A stretch of DNA of 27,685 nucleotides from Caldivirga sp. UBA161 (lineage in GTDB: Archaea; Thermoproteota; Thermoprotei; Thermoproteales; Thermocladiaceae). A program made the translations under genes and the position numbers. The DNA is taken from contig NZ_DAXS01000039.1 in the NCBI RefSeq assembly GCF_002506515.1, positions 5,950-33,634 on the forward strand, in the 5' to 3' direction. The notes under the pieces are model-generated. The model was not told the DNA's origin. It did not search any database and saw nothing but the letters and a program-made list of their open reading frames with translations. Shown piece after piece: positions 15,349-24,142 of this stretch (position 1 is the first letter of the stretch; every line of letters begins with the position of its first letter).

Positions 15349-16632
15349 TTAATTCGTAATCAACCTACTGAGTATGAAGTCATTCAACTCACTGCTAAGT
15401 GTTAAAGCCCTTTCAATAAGCCTCTGGCGGTTATGAGGCCCGTATGCTAATTCACCATTAATAATAACGTACTTAACTAAACCACCCGTGAAGGAGAATA
15501 CTATGTTATTAATTACATTAAGCCTATTCAGGGGGTTAACATTAGGGTTATTAAGGTCAAGGACCGTAATATCACCTAAGTAACCTGGGGCTATTAAGCC
15601 CCCCCTTAACCCAACCGCCCTATAGCCATTAACAGTAGCCATAGTTAAGGCATCTGACGCATTAAGTGCAGTGGCATCCCAGTAATTATTCCTCTGCAGT
15701 AGTACCGCAAGCCTCATCTCCTTAAATAAGTCCAATGAATCCCCCGTACCTGGCCCATCAGTACCAAGGGTAACGTTACTGCCCCTCATTAACTCCCTTA
15801 TTGGGAAGAACCCAGCGGTAGCTAGCTTCATGTTTGATGAGGGGCAGTGAACTGCAGTTGCCCGTGACCTAAGTATTAACTCAACCTCCCAATTGGTTAC
15901 CCAACCTAGGTGGGCTAGTATGGTTTTTGAGTCAAGTAGTTTAAACTTATCCAGAACCTCCACTGGGTAGGCATTATACTTACCCCTAACCCTGTAAACC
16001 TCCCACCTGGTTTCACTGGCGTGGGTGTGTAGCCTTAAGCCTAGCTCCTCCTTAAGTTCATGAACCCTCATTAAAGTATCCTCACTATTAGCGTATACAC
16101 TATGTAGGTTCAAAACTGGCTTAAGTAGATTATGGTTTCGTGAGGCGGCTATGAGGTTCCTTAACCTATTCTCAGTGAGCTTAGGATCCTCGAATTCATC
16201 AATGAACGTTGGCCCCTCGAAAACCCTCACCCCATACTTCTCAACTATGTCAATTACATTAGGGTTAAAGTACATGTCAAGCACACTAGCTACACCATTC
16301 ATTAATGATTCAATTAAACCAAGTTCAAACCCCTTAAGCACAGCCTCCTCTGTAAGCCTCCTCTCCATGCCCCAAATAACCTTCAGCCAATCCTGAAGCT
16401 CCAAACCGTCAACAAGCCCCCTAAACATTGTCATGGCTAAGTGAGTATGTGCATTAAAGAGGCTTGGTATAGCTACACCACCGCATTCAATAACATCAGC
16501 ACCATTAGCGTTAACATCACCGACTCCCTCTATTACACCATTATTAACCAGTACGCTTGCATTTTCCATAACCTTAACCTCACCATCCTCAGTGGGTGTA
16601 ATAACATACCTACAGTTCCTAAGTAATAGCAC
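15349..16632 (-). CDS. MTA/SAH deaminase-type amidohydrolase
   Basis: This 427-residue amidohydrolase resembles 5-methylthioadenosine/S-adenosylhomocysteine deaminase, acting in methionine and purine salvage. The zinc-site residues are H62 and H64 (NAHTHLAM), H204 with E207 (LHTHASET), H241 (LAHLGW) and D292 (GTDGPGTGDSLD). The SSNMKLATAGFFP and GVASVLDMYF segments are typical of this group. The exact substrate (MTA, SAH, guanine or another adenosine derivative) is uncertain. The start is GTG at 16632 with a TATA element about 29 nt upstream. It follows cobQ on the same strand by 52 bp but appears to have its own promoter. Confidence 0.82.
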   Translation of the reverse strand: MLLLRNCRYVITPTEDGEVKVMENASVLVNNGVIEGVGDVNANGADVIECGGVAIPSLFNAHTHLAMTMFRGLVDGLELQDWLKVIWGMERRLTEEAVLKGFELGLIESLMNGVASVLDMYFNPNVIDIVEKYGVRVFEGPTFIDEFEDPKLTENRLRNLIAASRNHNLLKPVLNLHSVYANSEDTLMRVHELKEELGLRLHTHASETRWEVYRVRGKYNAYPVEVLDKFKLLDSKTILAHLGWVTNWEVELILRSRATAVHCPSSNMKLATAGFFPIRELMRGSNVTLGTDGPGTGDSLDLFKEMRLAVLLQRNNYWDATALNASDALTMATVNGYRAVGLRGGLIAPGYLGDITVLDLNNPNVNPLNRLNVINNIVFSFTGGLVKYVIINGELAYGPHNRQRLIERALTLSSELNDFILSRLITN

Positions 16633-16656
16633 GGGGAATTAACCTCACTGCGTTGC

Positions 16657-16665
16657 CTTAAATAA
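16657..16665 (-). promoter_or_regulatory. TATA box of amidohydrolase gene
   Basis: TTATTTAAG on the minus strand, centred about 29 nt before the GTG at 16632, predicts a leader of a few nucleotides at most. Confidence 0.5.
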
Positions 16666-16684
16666 TATTGAGGCGGTTAATGAA

Positions 16685-18142
16685 CTATAGGTCAATGGTT
16701 AAGTTACTGTTAACTATAGTAGCTACCTCATCAACCCAGTGAAGTAGTGCATTAATTGACGTATACTCACTGGTAATTACCCTACTTCCCTTAGCCATAG
16801 TTAGCACTAGGCTCCTAACCTCGGGGTTACTTAAAATGTCATGTAGGCTTGTTGCGAAGACTCCCTCATCTTCATTAAAGTATCCATCAGGCTCCCTCAC
16901 TGGGTTACCATTCCTCTCAGTAATGATCATGCCTGCCTCATCACCAGTGTACGTTAACCTACCCCTACGTATCTCATATCCCTTAATTACTTTCCCTGGA
17001 AGGGCGTTAAGCATTGCCTTACTGTGCGCCACAATCTTATCCTCATGGTAAACCACCCTGGCCTTAATTAACCCAAGCCCCTTAACGTGGCCGGGATTAC
17101 CAAACTCAACGCCAGTTGGGTCACTCATCACCTCAGTGATTAACTGGAAGCCGCCGCATATGGCTAATATTGGTGTTGAGCCAGCCATCTTAATTATCTT
17201 ATGGTCAAGCCCACTCCTCCTAAGCCAATCCATGGCTAATGCAGTGTTCTTAGCGCCAGGCAATATAAGTAAGTCTGGTTCACCTAGGGAGTCAGGCCAC
17301 TTAACGAACCTAACGTGAACATCCTCCATAGCCAATACGCTGAATTCATGGAAATTCGAGATTCCGGGATATGAAACAACGGCAACGTCAATTGACCCAT
17401 TACCGAAGTCCACCATGGCCTCTGAGTCCTCAGGCCATAGGTAATGGGCATAATTAACCTCAGGAATCACGCCAAAGACCCTCCTACCAGTCTTCTCTTC
17501 AAGCCACTTAACAGCATCATCAAGTATCCTTGGATCCCCCCTAAACCTATTGATAATGAATCCCTTAATTAAATCCCTCCACCTAGCTGGTACTGAGTTA
17601 TATAACCCAAGGGCGCTTGTGAAGGCTCCACCCCTACTTATATCCAATACTACGTATACGTCTGCATTCAGGTAATCAGCCGGCCTAAAGTTAGCTACAT
17701 CGCTGGTAATGTTTGGCTCATATGCGCTACCAGCCCCCTCACCTATGATTAAGCCGTTGGTTATGTTCATTAATTTAATTAAAGCATTCCTAATAATCCT
17801 CCACTTATCCAATGGGCTCCTACTGTATTCACGATACTCCATTAAACCCACAGGCTTACCCATTACAATAACCTCACTGGTCATGTCCCCAATGGGCTTA
17901 AGGAGTATTGGGTTCATTTCAACTAATGGTTCAAAACCAGCAGCATACGCCTGCATGGCCTGGGCTAAGGCTATTTCACCGCCATTTAATGCTGGGTAAC
18001 TATTTAGGCTCATGTTCTGGGCCTTAAAGGGTACTGTAATCCTACTCCTCCTATTTATTAACCTAAGTAATGCGGTAACTAGTACAGTCTTCCCACTATT
18101 GGATTGAGTTGCAAGAATGTAGATACTCTTCTTCACTGGCAA
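16685..18142 (-). CDS. cobQ: Cobyric acid synthase
   Basis: This 485-residue amidotransferase (also called cbiP) amidates four carboxylates of adenosylcobyrinate diamide in cobalamin synthesis or salvage. The N-terminal P-loop-like segment is ATQSNSGKT (11-19), with KAQNMSLNSYP and the EGAGSAYEPN motif following. The C-terminal glutaminase domain has catalytic C329 (AICGGFQ) and H434 (ATSLHDIL). The usual GYEIHMGR reads GYEIRRGR here. The start is TTG at 18142, about 22 nt from an AT element shared with the divergent DUF89 gene. No other cobalamin genes are in the window, so clustering does not help. Confidence 0.92.
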   Translation of the reverse strand: MPVKKSIYILATQSNSGKTVLVTALLRLINRRSRITVPFKAQNMSLNSYPALNGGEIALAQAMQAYAAGFEPLVEMNPILLKPIGDMTSEVIVMGKPVGLMEYREYSRSPLDKWRIIRNALIKLMNITNGLIIGEGAGSAYEPNITSDVANFRPADYLNADVYVVLDISRGGAFTSALGLYNSVPARWRDLIKGFIINRFRGDPRILDDAVKWLEEKTGRRVFGVIPEVNYAHYLWPEDSEAMVDFGNGSIDVAVVSYPGISNFHEFSVLAMEDVHVRFVKWPDSLGEPDLLILPGAKNTALAMDWLRRSGLDHKIIKMAGSTPILAICGGFQLITEVMSDPTGVEFGNPGHVKGLGLIKARVVYHEDKIVAHSKAMLNALPGKVIKGYEIRRGRLTYTGDEAGMIITERNGNPVREPDGYFNEDEGVFATSLHDILSNPEVRSLVLTMAKGSRVITSEYTSINALLHWVDEVATIVNSNLTIDL

Positions 18143-18160
18143 TGGGTAGCTTAGGTAATC

Positions 18161-18168
18161 TTTATTTA
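18161..18168. promoter_or_regulatory. Shared bidirectional TATA element, cobQ / DUF89
   Basis: TTTATTTA is centred at 18164. It lies 26 nt before the GTG at 18191 on the plus strand. On the minus strand, as TAAATAAA, it lies 22 nt before the TTG at 18142. No other AT element exists in the 48-bp spacer, so both leaderless genes probably use it. Confidence 0.55.
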
Positions 18169-18190
18169 GGTTACCTCCTTAACCCCCATT

Positions 18191-19042
18191 GTGCAGTATA
18201 TAGACTACGCTGAGTGTACCCTATGCGCCTTAACGTCCAGGCTCAGTGAGTTAAAGAAGTTCAATAGGTCTGATCCTGAATCAGTTAGGAGGATAATAGT
18301 TAGGGTTGCTAATGACCTACCCCTCGGTAGGTCTAGGACATTTGCAAACTCCTTTGAGGAATTAACGGGAATAGTTGGTTTAGAGGATCCATATGCCAGT
18401 GAGAAGGATCGTTATGAGAAGGTGGCTAGGGAAATCATTGTACCAAGGATTATTAATGCCAGTGAAGTTGAGTTGATTAAGGTGGCTGCGGCCGCTAATT
18501 CAGTTGATGTACCAATGTTTAATTACACGTTTAATGAGGGCATGCTTATACGTAGTATTAATGAGGAGCCAATATGGCTTGGCACCAGTGAGGAGGAGTT
18601 ATCAGAGGTGATTAAGGGTATTGGGAAGGTTACGTATGTTGTTGATAATGCGGGAGAGTTTGCCGTGGATAGTGTATTAATTAGTAAGTTAGCCTCGCAC
18701 TCGAAGGTAACTATTGTAGCCAGGCTTAAGCCCTATGAAACTGATGTAACCTACGATTACGTTAAGAGGATGATTAAGGATAGTAATATTAATATTGTTA
18801 ATACAGGGAACCGTTACCCAGCCTTCCTAAGCAGTGAAATCTACAATAATTACATTAAGGAGTCGGACTTAGTAATATCGAAGGGTGTGGGTAACTTTGA
18901 GGCATACTTGGAGTCGGGGATTAACCACCCTAATGCATTATTCCTATTCAAGGTTAAGTGCGCCCCACTTCAAAGGATGCTTAACGTTGAGTTCAATAAA
19001 CCAATAATACTGCATTCAAGGTACTTAAATTCAAGACACTAG
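18191..19042 (+). CDS. DUF89 (ARMT1-like) damage-control phosphatase family
   Basis: This 283-residue DUF89 protein belongs to a metal-dependent phosphatase family proposed to remove damaged or surplus phospho-metabolites; archaeal members include PH1575. Visible motifs are the N-terminal CTLC pair (C9, C12), the metal-site block VVDNAGEFAVD (D152, N153, E156, D160), VARLKPYETDVTYDYV, and KGVGNFEAYLE near the C-terminus. The physiological substrate is unknown. The GTG at 18191 is leaderless. The gene diverges from cobQ across 48 bp and converges on the flavoprotein gene with a 3-nt gap. Confidence 0.85.
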   Translation: MQYIDYAECTLCALTSRLSELKKFNRSDPESVRRIIVRVANDLPLGRSRTFANSFEELTGIVGLEDPYASEKDRYEKVAREIIVPRIINASEVELIKVAAAANSVDVPMFNYTFNEGMLIRSINEEPIWLGTSEEELSEVIKGIGKVTYVVDNAGEFAVDSVLISKLASHSKVTIVARLKPYETDVTYDYVKRMIKDSNINIVNTGNRYPAFLSSEIYNNYIKESDLVISKGVGNFEAYLESGINHPNALFLFKVKCAPLQRMLNVEFNKPIILHSRYLNSRH

Positions 19043-19045
19043 GCA

Positions 19046-20518
19046 TTATAGGCTATACTTAATGGCAGCCCTATCTATTGATTCAAAGATCGTTGGGTGG
19101 GCGTGGGCTAGTAGGGCAATGTCCTTAACCCTGGCATTAACAGCTATTGCTAAAGCCACTTCATTAATCATCATTGACGCCGCCTCACCGTAAATAACAC
19201 CACCAATAATCCTCTGGGCCTCCTTCTCAATAATTAACTTAACCCAACCATCCCTCACCCCTATGATTTGTGCATATGAATCATCACTAAGTGGATACTG
19301 GACCACAGCGTAGTTAATGCCCTTGGCCTTAGCGGCTTCCTCACTTAACCCAACCATGGCTGCCTCAGGTTCAGTGAATATTGTCATGGGTATTGCATTG
19401 AAGTTAACTTCAAAGATTGGCCTACCCATCATTATGTTCCATGAAGCCACCACAGACTCCTTCACTGCGGCGTGGTATAGCATGTACTTACCTATTACAT
19501 CACCTGCAGCGTAAACATTGGGTACTTTAGTTGCCATACCGCCATTAACGTCAACGTGATTCCTATCAACAATACCCAGTTGACTAAGGCCCTCAACATT
19601 AGCCCTCCTACCAACAGCCATTATAACCTCTGAACCAGTTACATAACCCATGCTTCCATCAGGCCTACTGTACTCAACAATCTTCTGCCCACCCTCCTCC
19701 TTAATGCCTGTTACCCTTGAGTTAGTTAATATGGTGACGCCCCTATTCTTTAGCTTCTCCTCAATCATTGATACTATGCTTGAATCCCAGCCGCTTAATA
19801 TCCTGGGGAGCATCTCAACTATAGTAGTCTTAACACCTAATCCACTTAACACTGAGGCTACCTCAACCCCAATGTAGCCCCCACCTATTACAATTACGTC
19901 ATTGGGGATTTTCCTAAGCTTAGTCCTGTAGCCGAATAACTCCTGGCTACCAATGGTTAAGTCAGCGCCAGGTACAGGTATTTTTACTGGTAATGAGCCT
20001 GTGGCTACAAGCAAGTACTTCCCCTCCACTTCCCTACTCCAGGAGCCGTCAATTGACTCAATGATGACCTTATGGTTATCAATTATCCTGGCAATACCCT
20101 TAACGAAGTCGACATTACCATGCTCCTTAATCTCCCTAATGTGTTGAAGATACCTGAGGTACTGTACGTTATCCTTATGGTCTATTAAGTTCTCCCAAAG
20201 TAACCTAACCTTCTCAGCATCATTATTACCCACTGAGCTTAATATACCCCTCAACTTCTCAAGTAGGTAGAGTGACGCTGAGACTGCCTTAGATGGTATA
20301 CAGCCTTCGTATAAGCAATTACCACCTAAGTTACCCTTATCATCAACCAGGAGCACGCTGTACCCTCCCTTACTTAACTCAAAGGCGCCATGATACCCAC
20401 CACCCCCACCACCAATCACCACTACATCATACTTACCGGCTCTTGGTGGGTCCTCAAATTCAGCATCGGTTGGTGGGAAATTCTCATATTTTCCGAGCGA
20501 CATGAAGAGAGCTGCCAT
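19046..20518 (-). CDS. Dihydrolipoamide dehydrogenase-type flavoprotein disulfide reductase
   Basis: This 490-residue FAD/NAD(P) pyridine-nucleotide disulfide oxidoreductase has the FAD dinucleotide fold at DVVVIGGGGGGYHGA, the redox disulfide C68/C73 (GGNCLYEGCIPSK), and a second nucleotide fold at VIVIGGGYIGVEVAS. It ends with HAHPTIFES, giving the active-site His-Glu pair H474/E479. These support dihydrolipoamide dehydrogenase. No E1, E2 or lipoylation genes are nearby, so mercuric or other disulfide reductase variants remain possible. The ATG at 20518 is used. An ATG at 20503 (Met6) lies 26 nt from a TTTTAAA element at 20526-20532 and may be the true leaderless start. Confidence 0.85.
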   Translation of the reverse strand: MAALFMSLGKYENFPPTDAEFEDPPRAGKYDVVVIGGGGGGYHGAFELSKGGYSVLLVDDKGNLGGNCLYEGCIPSKAVSASLYLLEKLRGILSSVGNNDAEKVRLLWENLIDHKDNVQYLRYLQHIREIKEHGNVDFVKGIARIIDNHKVIIESIDGSWSREVEGKYLLVATGSLPVKIPVPGADLTIGSQELFGYRTKLRKIPNDVIVIGGGYIGVEVASVLSGLGVKTTIVEMLPRILSGWDSSIVSMIEEKLKNRGVTILTNSRVTGIKEEGGQKIVEYSRPDGSMGYVTGSEVIMAVGRRANVEGLSQLGIVDRNHVDVNGGMATKVPNVYAAGDVIGKYMLYHAAVKESVVASWNIMMGRPIFEVNFNAIPMTIFTEPEAAMVGLSEEAAKAKGINYAVVQYPLSDDSYAQIIGVRDGWVKLIIEKEAQRIIGGVIYGEAASMMINEVALAIAVNARVKDIALLAHAHPTIFESIDRAAIKYSL

Positions 20519-20525
20519 TATTAGG

Positions 20526-20532
20526 ATTTAAA
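20526..20532 (-). promoter_or_regulatory. TATA-like element of flavoprotein gene
   Basis: CTTTTAAAT on the minus strand is centred 26 nt before the ATG at 20503. A second AT element at 20545-20553 would suit the ATG at 20518, so the start is unresolved. Confidence 0.4.
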
Positions 20533-20658
20533 AGCCTAATAAGTCATAAAATTAGCATTAATACATGATGTTTTCATATTTTTGACTTAGATATTATTGC
20601 GTGCGGCCTTTATTGGAATTGAATCAAGTAGCTACAGTGATTACACTGATGCGGAAGG

Positions 20659-20666
20659 TTTTTAAA
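20659..20666 (+). promoter_or_regulatory. TATA box of DUF59 gene
   Basis: TTTTTAAA preceded by GCGGAAGG predicts transcription from near 20688, just before the AGGTGAG ribosome binding site. Confidence 0.6.
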
Positions 20667-20701
20667 CATGTGACGCTGATGGCACACTATAGGTGAGTGT
20701 C

Positions 20702-21127
20702 ATGAGTAATAATAACGTTAACACCGAGGAGGTTAACTTCACCACCAACCTACCCCCAGATAAGGTTAAGAGGATAGTGGAGGCTCTTAGGGATGTTTAT
20801 GACCCTGAAATACCAATTAACGTATATGACTTAGGCCTAATATATGATATTAGGCTTGAGGATGGGAATAAGCTTAAGGTCAAAATGACGCTAACGGCAG
20901 TAGGTTGCCCGCTATCACAGGACTTGGGCTATAGGGTTGGGGAAGCGCTCCAAGCCGCTGTACCTGAGGCTACTGATATCGACATTGACCTAGTCTTTGA
21001 TCCACCATGGACACCCCTCAAGATGACGCCACTTGGTAGGGAAATGTTTAAGGCAATATACGGCTACGACATAGTGGAGCAGTGGCAAGCACAGCAGGCT
21101 CAGGAGGGGTCCCAAAGCCAGGCGTAA
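20702..21127 (+). CDS. MIP18/DUF59 family Fe-S assembly protein
   Basis: This 141-residue protein has a MIP18/DUF59 domain at about residues 20-105, with DVYDPEIPINVYDLGLIYDI, the conserved Cys in AVGCPLSQ, and VFDPPWTP. Family members (SufT, Cia2, PaaD) help deliver or assemble Fe-S clusters, with the Cys as a likely functional residue. The C-terminal tail is Gln-rich and probably disordered. AGGTGAG at 20691-20697 is a good ribosome binding site for the ATG at 20702. A GTG at 20693 would add three residues. Fe-S proteins in the window, such as the two AORs, are possible clients, by inference only. Confidence 0.85.
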   Translation: MSNNNVNTEEVNFTTNLPPDKVKRIVEALRDVYDPEIPINVYDLGLIYDIRLEDGNKLKVKMTLTAVGCPLSQDLGYRVGEALQAAVPEATDIDIDLVFDPPWTPLKMTPLGREMFKAIYGYDIVEQWQAQQAQEGSQSQA

Positions 21128-21138
21128 TTATTGATTAC

Positions 21139-22296
21139 TCATAGGCTTATTATGGATAATGGTACCTTCATCTCATAGTCAAGTAAACCAGCGTGATGAC
21201 CCTTAAACTTAGCCACCTTATCATCGTTAAGCTTATAAAGATAAATGAGGGCAGTGTTATCAAGGGGAATAACCCATAGATCACCCATCCTTTGCTCAAC
21301 ATAATTAGCGACCCCACCAAGTAGTTCCTTGACTTCACTTGAATTGTAAATAATTAGCCTCTTACCTATTGATAATAAGGTCCTCTTAACCTCACCCTCA
21401 AGCGCCTTATCACTTAACTTAAGTTGAAGGGCCCTTGGTTCACCATAAGGCGCCACTGATAATGAATCCAGTAGCTTAGTCATAATCCTCAAGTTCACTA
21501 CATCACCCTGCCCAACCTGAACCTGGCCATGATCAGCAGTTAACACTACTGTGGTTGATTGAGGCAGATGCCTAATCAACCTACCCAGCGTATTCAGTAA
21601 TTCAATTAACGCAACCCTATACTCCTCAGACTCCGGACCATACTCATGTTGAATCGAGTCCAGGGTGGGTATGTAAACGTAAACTAGGGTATTATTCTCA
21701 AGGGCCTTGGAGGCTAGTACTAAGGCATCATAAGTACTCACATACTCCCTAACCTCAGCACCCCTGTATATTAGGTCCGATAAACCCCCACTTAAGCCCC
21801 TTGGTACAATAACCAGTGAATTATATCCATTTAACTTAGCCTCCTCAAATATTGTTGAACCACCATAGAAGATAACCCTGGGGTCATAGCCAAGGTCCTT
21901 TAATTCACCCCTCCTTCCATCAGGCATTAAACCCATTGTTAAAGTATTAACCAAGCTACCAGCCTCCTTAACATACATGACGGTACCCAATACGCCATGC
22001 ACCCCGGGAGGTACTCCCATTGATAATGTTGTTAATACCGTTGATGTTACTGATGGGAATACGCTTGTTAATTCATTAACATTAATAAGCCACTTAGCCT
22101 CCTCACAATTACCGCAGTATCGCCTTAAGTGAACATAGCCTAAACCATCAATGAGGAGTAGTAGTATCCTCCTACCCTGAACCCCATCAATACCCCTCAA
22201 CCCAGGGTACTGATTCTTAACGCCTAGGAAGCTGCATATGGATGATGATAAGTTAAGCAGGCTCCCCCCACTATAATCAGGCTTAACCACGCTCAT
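21139..22296 (-). CDS. Alkaline-phosphatase-superfamily phosphodiesterase/pyrophosphatase
   Basis: This 385-residue enzyme of the type I phosphodiesterase/nucleotide pyrophosphatase family uses two metals and a Thr/Ser nucleophile. The first metal Asp is D50 (LLLLIDGLGY). The nucleophile region is TSVFPSVTSTVLTTLSMG, with T84 most likely. The PTLDSIQHEYGP block supplies Asp and His, and VLTADHGQ is the late metal motif. GVPPGVHGVLG is also typical. The substrate is not predictable; nucleotide pyrophosphates, phosphodiesters or phosphonates are options. There is no signal peptide, so it is likely cytoplasmic. The ATG at 22296 is leaderless and the gene converges on the DUF59 gene with an 11-nt gap. 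Confidence 0.85.
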   Translation of the reverse strand: MSVVKPDYSGGSLLNLSSSICSFLGVKNQYPGLRGIDGVQGRRILLLLIDGLGYVHLRRYCGNCEEAKWLINVNELTSVFPSVTSTVLTTLSMGVPPGVHGVLGTVMYVKEAGSLVNTLTMGLMPDGRRGELKDLGYDPRVIFYGGSTIFEEAKLNGYNSLVIVPRGLSGGLSDLIYRGAEVREYVSTYDALVLASKALENNTLVYVYIPTLDSIQHEYGPESEEYRVALIELLNTLGRLIRHLPQSTTVVLTADHGQVQVGQGDVVNLRIMTKLLDSLSVAPYGEPRALQLKLSDKALEGEVKRTLLSIGKRLIIYNSSEVKELLGGVANYVEQRMGDLWVIPLDNTALIYLYKLNDDKVAKFKGHHAGLLDYEMKVPLSIISL

Positions 22297-22317
22297 AATG
22301 AGGGTGATGCATGGGCG

Positions 22318-22324
22318 TTTTTAA
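22318..22324 (-). promoter_or_regulatory. TATA box of phosphodiesterase gene
   Basis: TTAAAAA on the minus strand is centred 25 nt before the ATG at 22296. Confidence 0.5.
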
Positions 22325-22488
22325 CATTAATACTACTGCAAAGCGGTACTTCAAGCGTATTAATTTAATTACACAGGATTAACTAAGCAATTACAGAGCC
22401 TTAATTATTTACTAGGGGTTGAGAAATAAATTACGGGCTTAAGCACCATTAGGGTAAAGCCTCGTGGTTTAGTGAACTAATGCAAAAG

Positions 22489-22496
22489 GTTTATTA
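22489..22496 (+). promoter_or_regulatory. TATA box of MoaD-like gene
   Basis: GTTTATTA preceded by AAAAG is centred 27 nt before the ATG at 22520. Confidence 0.55.
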
Positions 22497-22519
22497 GTGA
22501 GCCGCCGTATTATGCATTG

Positions 22520-22804
22520 ATGAAGGTTACTGTTAAGTTCCTTGCAATATTCTATGAAATGGCTAAGACGCTTAGAATGGAGCTTAATGTACCTGATGGG
22601 ATAAGTGTAAGGGAGTTGTTGAATATAATTGATGAGAAGGTGAATCCCAATATTTCAAAGACGTTACTTAATGATGATAGTGGATTAAGAGAGGGTTATA
22701 ATATTTTAATTAATGGGAGGGCAATAGACTACGTTAAGGGCCTAGACACAGTACTAAAGGATGGTGATGAAGTAGTCCTCCTACCACCAATAGGTGGTGG
22801 TTAA
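22520..22804 (+). CDS. MoaD/ThiS-like ubiquitin-fold sulfur carrier
   Basis: This 94-residue beta-grasp protein ends in a Gly-Gly tail (PPIGGG), which an E1-like enzyme adenylates and thiocarboxylates. The family serves as MoaD for molybdopterin or tungstopterin, as ThiS-like carriers, or as archaeal SAMP protein modifiers. The DGDEVVLLPP block before the tail is characteristic of MoaD. A pterin role would fit the two tungstoenzymes here, but no other moa genes are present. The ATG at 22520 sits 27 nt from the TATA box; a TTG directly before it at 22517 is an alternative. Confidence 0.85.
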   Translation: MKVTVKFLAIFYEMAKTLRMELNVPDGISVRELLNIIDEKVNPNISKTLLNDDSGLREGYNILINGRAIDYVKGLDTVLKDGDEVVLLPPIGGG

Positions 22805-22982
22805 GGGCCTCATACACATTATGTAGGTGAAAGCGCTCTAAACTATTGGTAAGGTGCATTCAATTTGTTAAGGCTTCCGAATCAAGTGTAGGAGGCATTA
22901 ATCTCCTTAGTGAAGTGGCTAAATGCTTAATAATGCCATAAAGCTTATATTTTAGTTCCATGCCTTTGCCGTAGTGTAGCCT
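22805..22982. other. Intergenic spacer with promoter
   Basis: This holds a small stem, AGGAG (22890-22894) with CTCCT (22903-22907), and a TATA element CTTATATTTT at 22944-22953 for the gene at 22983. I see no tRNA or C/D-box RNA. Confidence 0.35.
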
Positions 22983-23564
22983 ATGGTTGATGTGGCGACT
23001 GTGTTAAGTGTATTGGGTAGTGTTGCAGTTATTGTTGGTCCATTAACTGCATTATTATGGGATAGGATGAATAGGCTTGAGGATAGGATGGGTAGGATTG
23101 AGGGTGCTGTAAGTGGGCTTAGGATTGAGGTTAATGAATTATCACGCTCCATGGATAACTTCAGTAATACATTGATTGACGTAATGGCTATTAAGGGCTT
23201 AATCACGCAGCCGGAGGCCGCGGCCTTGAGGAGTTTATTATCAACAGTACCTAGAACCAGGACTAAGTACTATACTGAGGAGGATTACCAGAAGTTAAGG
23301 TATTTAATAATTGAGAAGCCTTATGAAGAGTACACGTGGGATGACGTAAAGGCGCTTAAGGAGATTGCCGAACACCTTAGGTTGGAGTATGAGGAGACCG
23401 GTAGAGTTGAGTTAATTGAGTATAGGGCTAGGCTCCTAGTGTTCGCATCAATAGCTGAGGGCCATTTAATAGCCGGCATCATAGGCCCAAATAGGAAGAA
23501 GAATCAACCCACCGAGCAGCCTGGTCAATCAGGGCAGGCTAATCAGCCAAGTAAGCAGTGTTAA
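22983..23564 (+). CDS. Membrane-anchored coiled-coil hypothetical protein
   Basis: The 193-residue protein begins with a hydrophobic segment (residues ~5-25, VATVLSVLGSVAVIVGPLTA), probably a membrane anchor. A heptad-like region follows (MNRLEDRMGRIEGAVSGLRIEVNEL type, residues ~28-65), suggesting a coiled coil. The middle (90-165) is charged and helical with a Tyr/Glu-rich stretch. The last ~20 residues are Gln/Pro-rich and end in Cys. I recognise no enzymatic motif; similar small anchored coiled-coil proteins occur in Thermoproteales without assigned roles. It is convergent with the DUF6884 gene (11-nt gap). Confidence 0.65.
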   Translation: MVDVATVLSVLGSVAVIVGPLTALLWDRMNRLEDRMGRIEGAVSGLRIEVNELSRSMDNFSNTLIDVMAIKGLITQPEAAALRSLLSTVPRTRTKYYTEEDYQKLRYLIIEKPYEEYTWDDVKALKEIAEHLRLEYEETGRVELIEYRARLLVFASIAEGHLIAGIIGPNRKKNQPTEQPGQSGQANQPSKQC

Positions 23565-23575
23565 TCTAGTGAATA

Positions 23576-24136
23576 CTACCTTAGGTTTTTAATCCTCTTA
23601 ATGTAATCACCCTGCCCCTTAACCCTAATTAATTCAGTATTGGGGCATGTGTTAAATGGCCCCATTATTGGTGAGTACACTATTATCCTTTCACCTATGC
23701 ATGGGTTAATACCTAGTTTACCCACTAAGTAATCCATGGCCATCATATAGGATTCAGATAACCTAACCACAAGTAGGTTAAACCTGGAATTAATGAAGTG
23801 CCTAATCCCGCCATTACCATTAACGCTCCTAACCCAACCATCAACCACAGTCCTATAGTTGCTTAAGGTTATCTTAGCCTCATAGGGTATTATAACCTGA
23901 TCCCCCCGTATTAGGCCGTATCTGGCAGATAGTATGAAGGTGGAGTTGGGTTTAAGGTTAAGGTATTGGATAGTCTTAGTGAACTCAAGGCCAGTGTACA
24001 TTTCAAATGCTGGTAATGATGGTAGGCTTAACTTATACTTATCCTCATCATCAAGGTCAAACCCAGGTGGGTTAGGTACATTAATCCTCTTACGGGCGCT
24101 GCAGTAGATTAATGCACCGACATTATGATTTAGCAT
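23576..24136 (-). CDS. DUF6884/YaaA-like protein
   Basis: The 186-residue protein matches the DUF6884 pattern: an N-terminal ALIYCSARKR, then an AFEMYTGLEFTK segment, then FILSARYGLI followed by IIPYE. Such proteins resemble the YaaA fold and are often linked to nucleic-acid modification or mobile elements, but the function here is unknown. The ORF runs open upstream for another 34 codons into the previous gene. GGTGAT on the minus strand (24143-24148) lies 6 nt before the ATG at 24136, which fixes the start. The upstream gene's TGA lies inside that binding site, so the two are translationally coupled. Confidence 0.7.
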   Translation of the reverse strand: MLNHNVGALIYCSARKRINVPNPPGFDLDDEDKYKLSLPSLPAFEMYTGLEFTKTIQYLNLKPNSTFILSARYGLIRGDQVIIPYEAKITLSNYRTVVDGWVRSVNGNGGIRHFINSRFNLLVVRLSESYMMAMDYLVGKLGINPCIGERIIVYSPIMGPFNTCPNTELIRVKGQGDYIKRIKNLR

Positions 24137-24142
24137 TGGGTA

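Noticed and set aside
22890..22907. Stem AGGAG/CTCCT upstream of the coiled-coil gene as a terminator or riboswitch
   Set aside because: Five-bp arms are common by chance and no T-run or known aptamer pattern follows.
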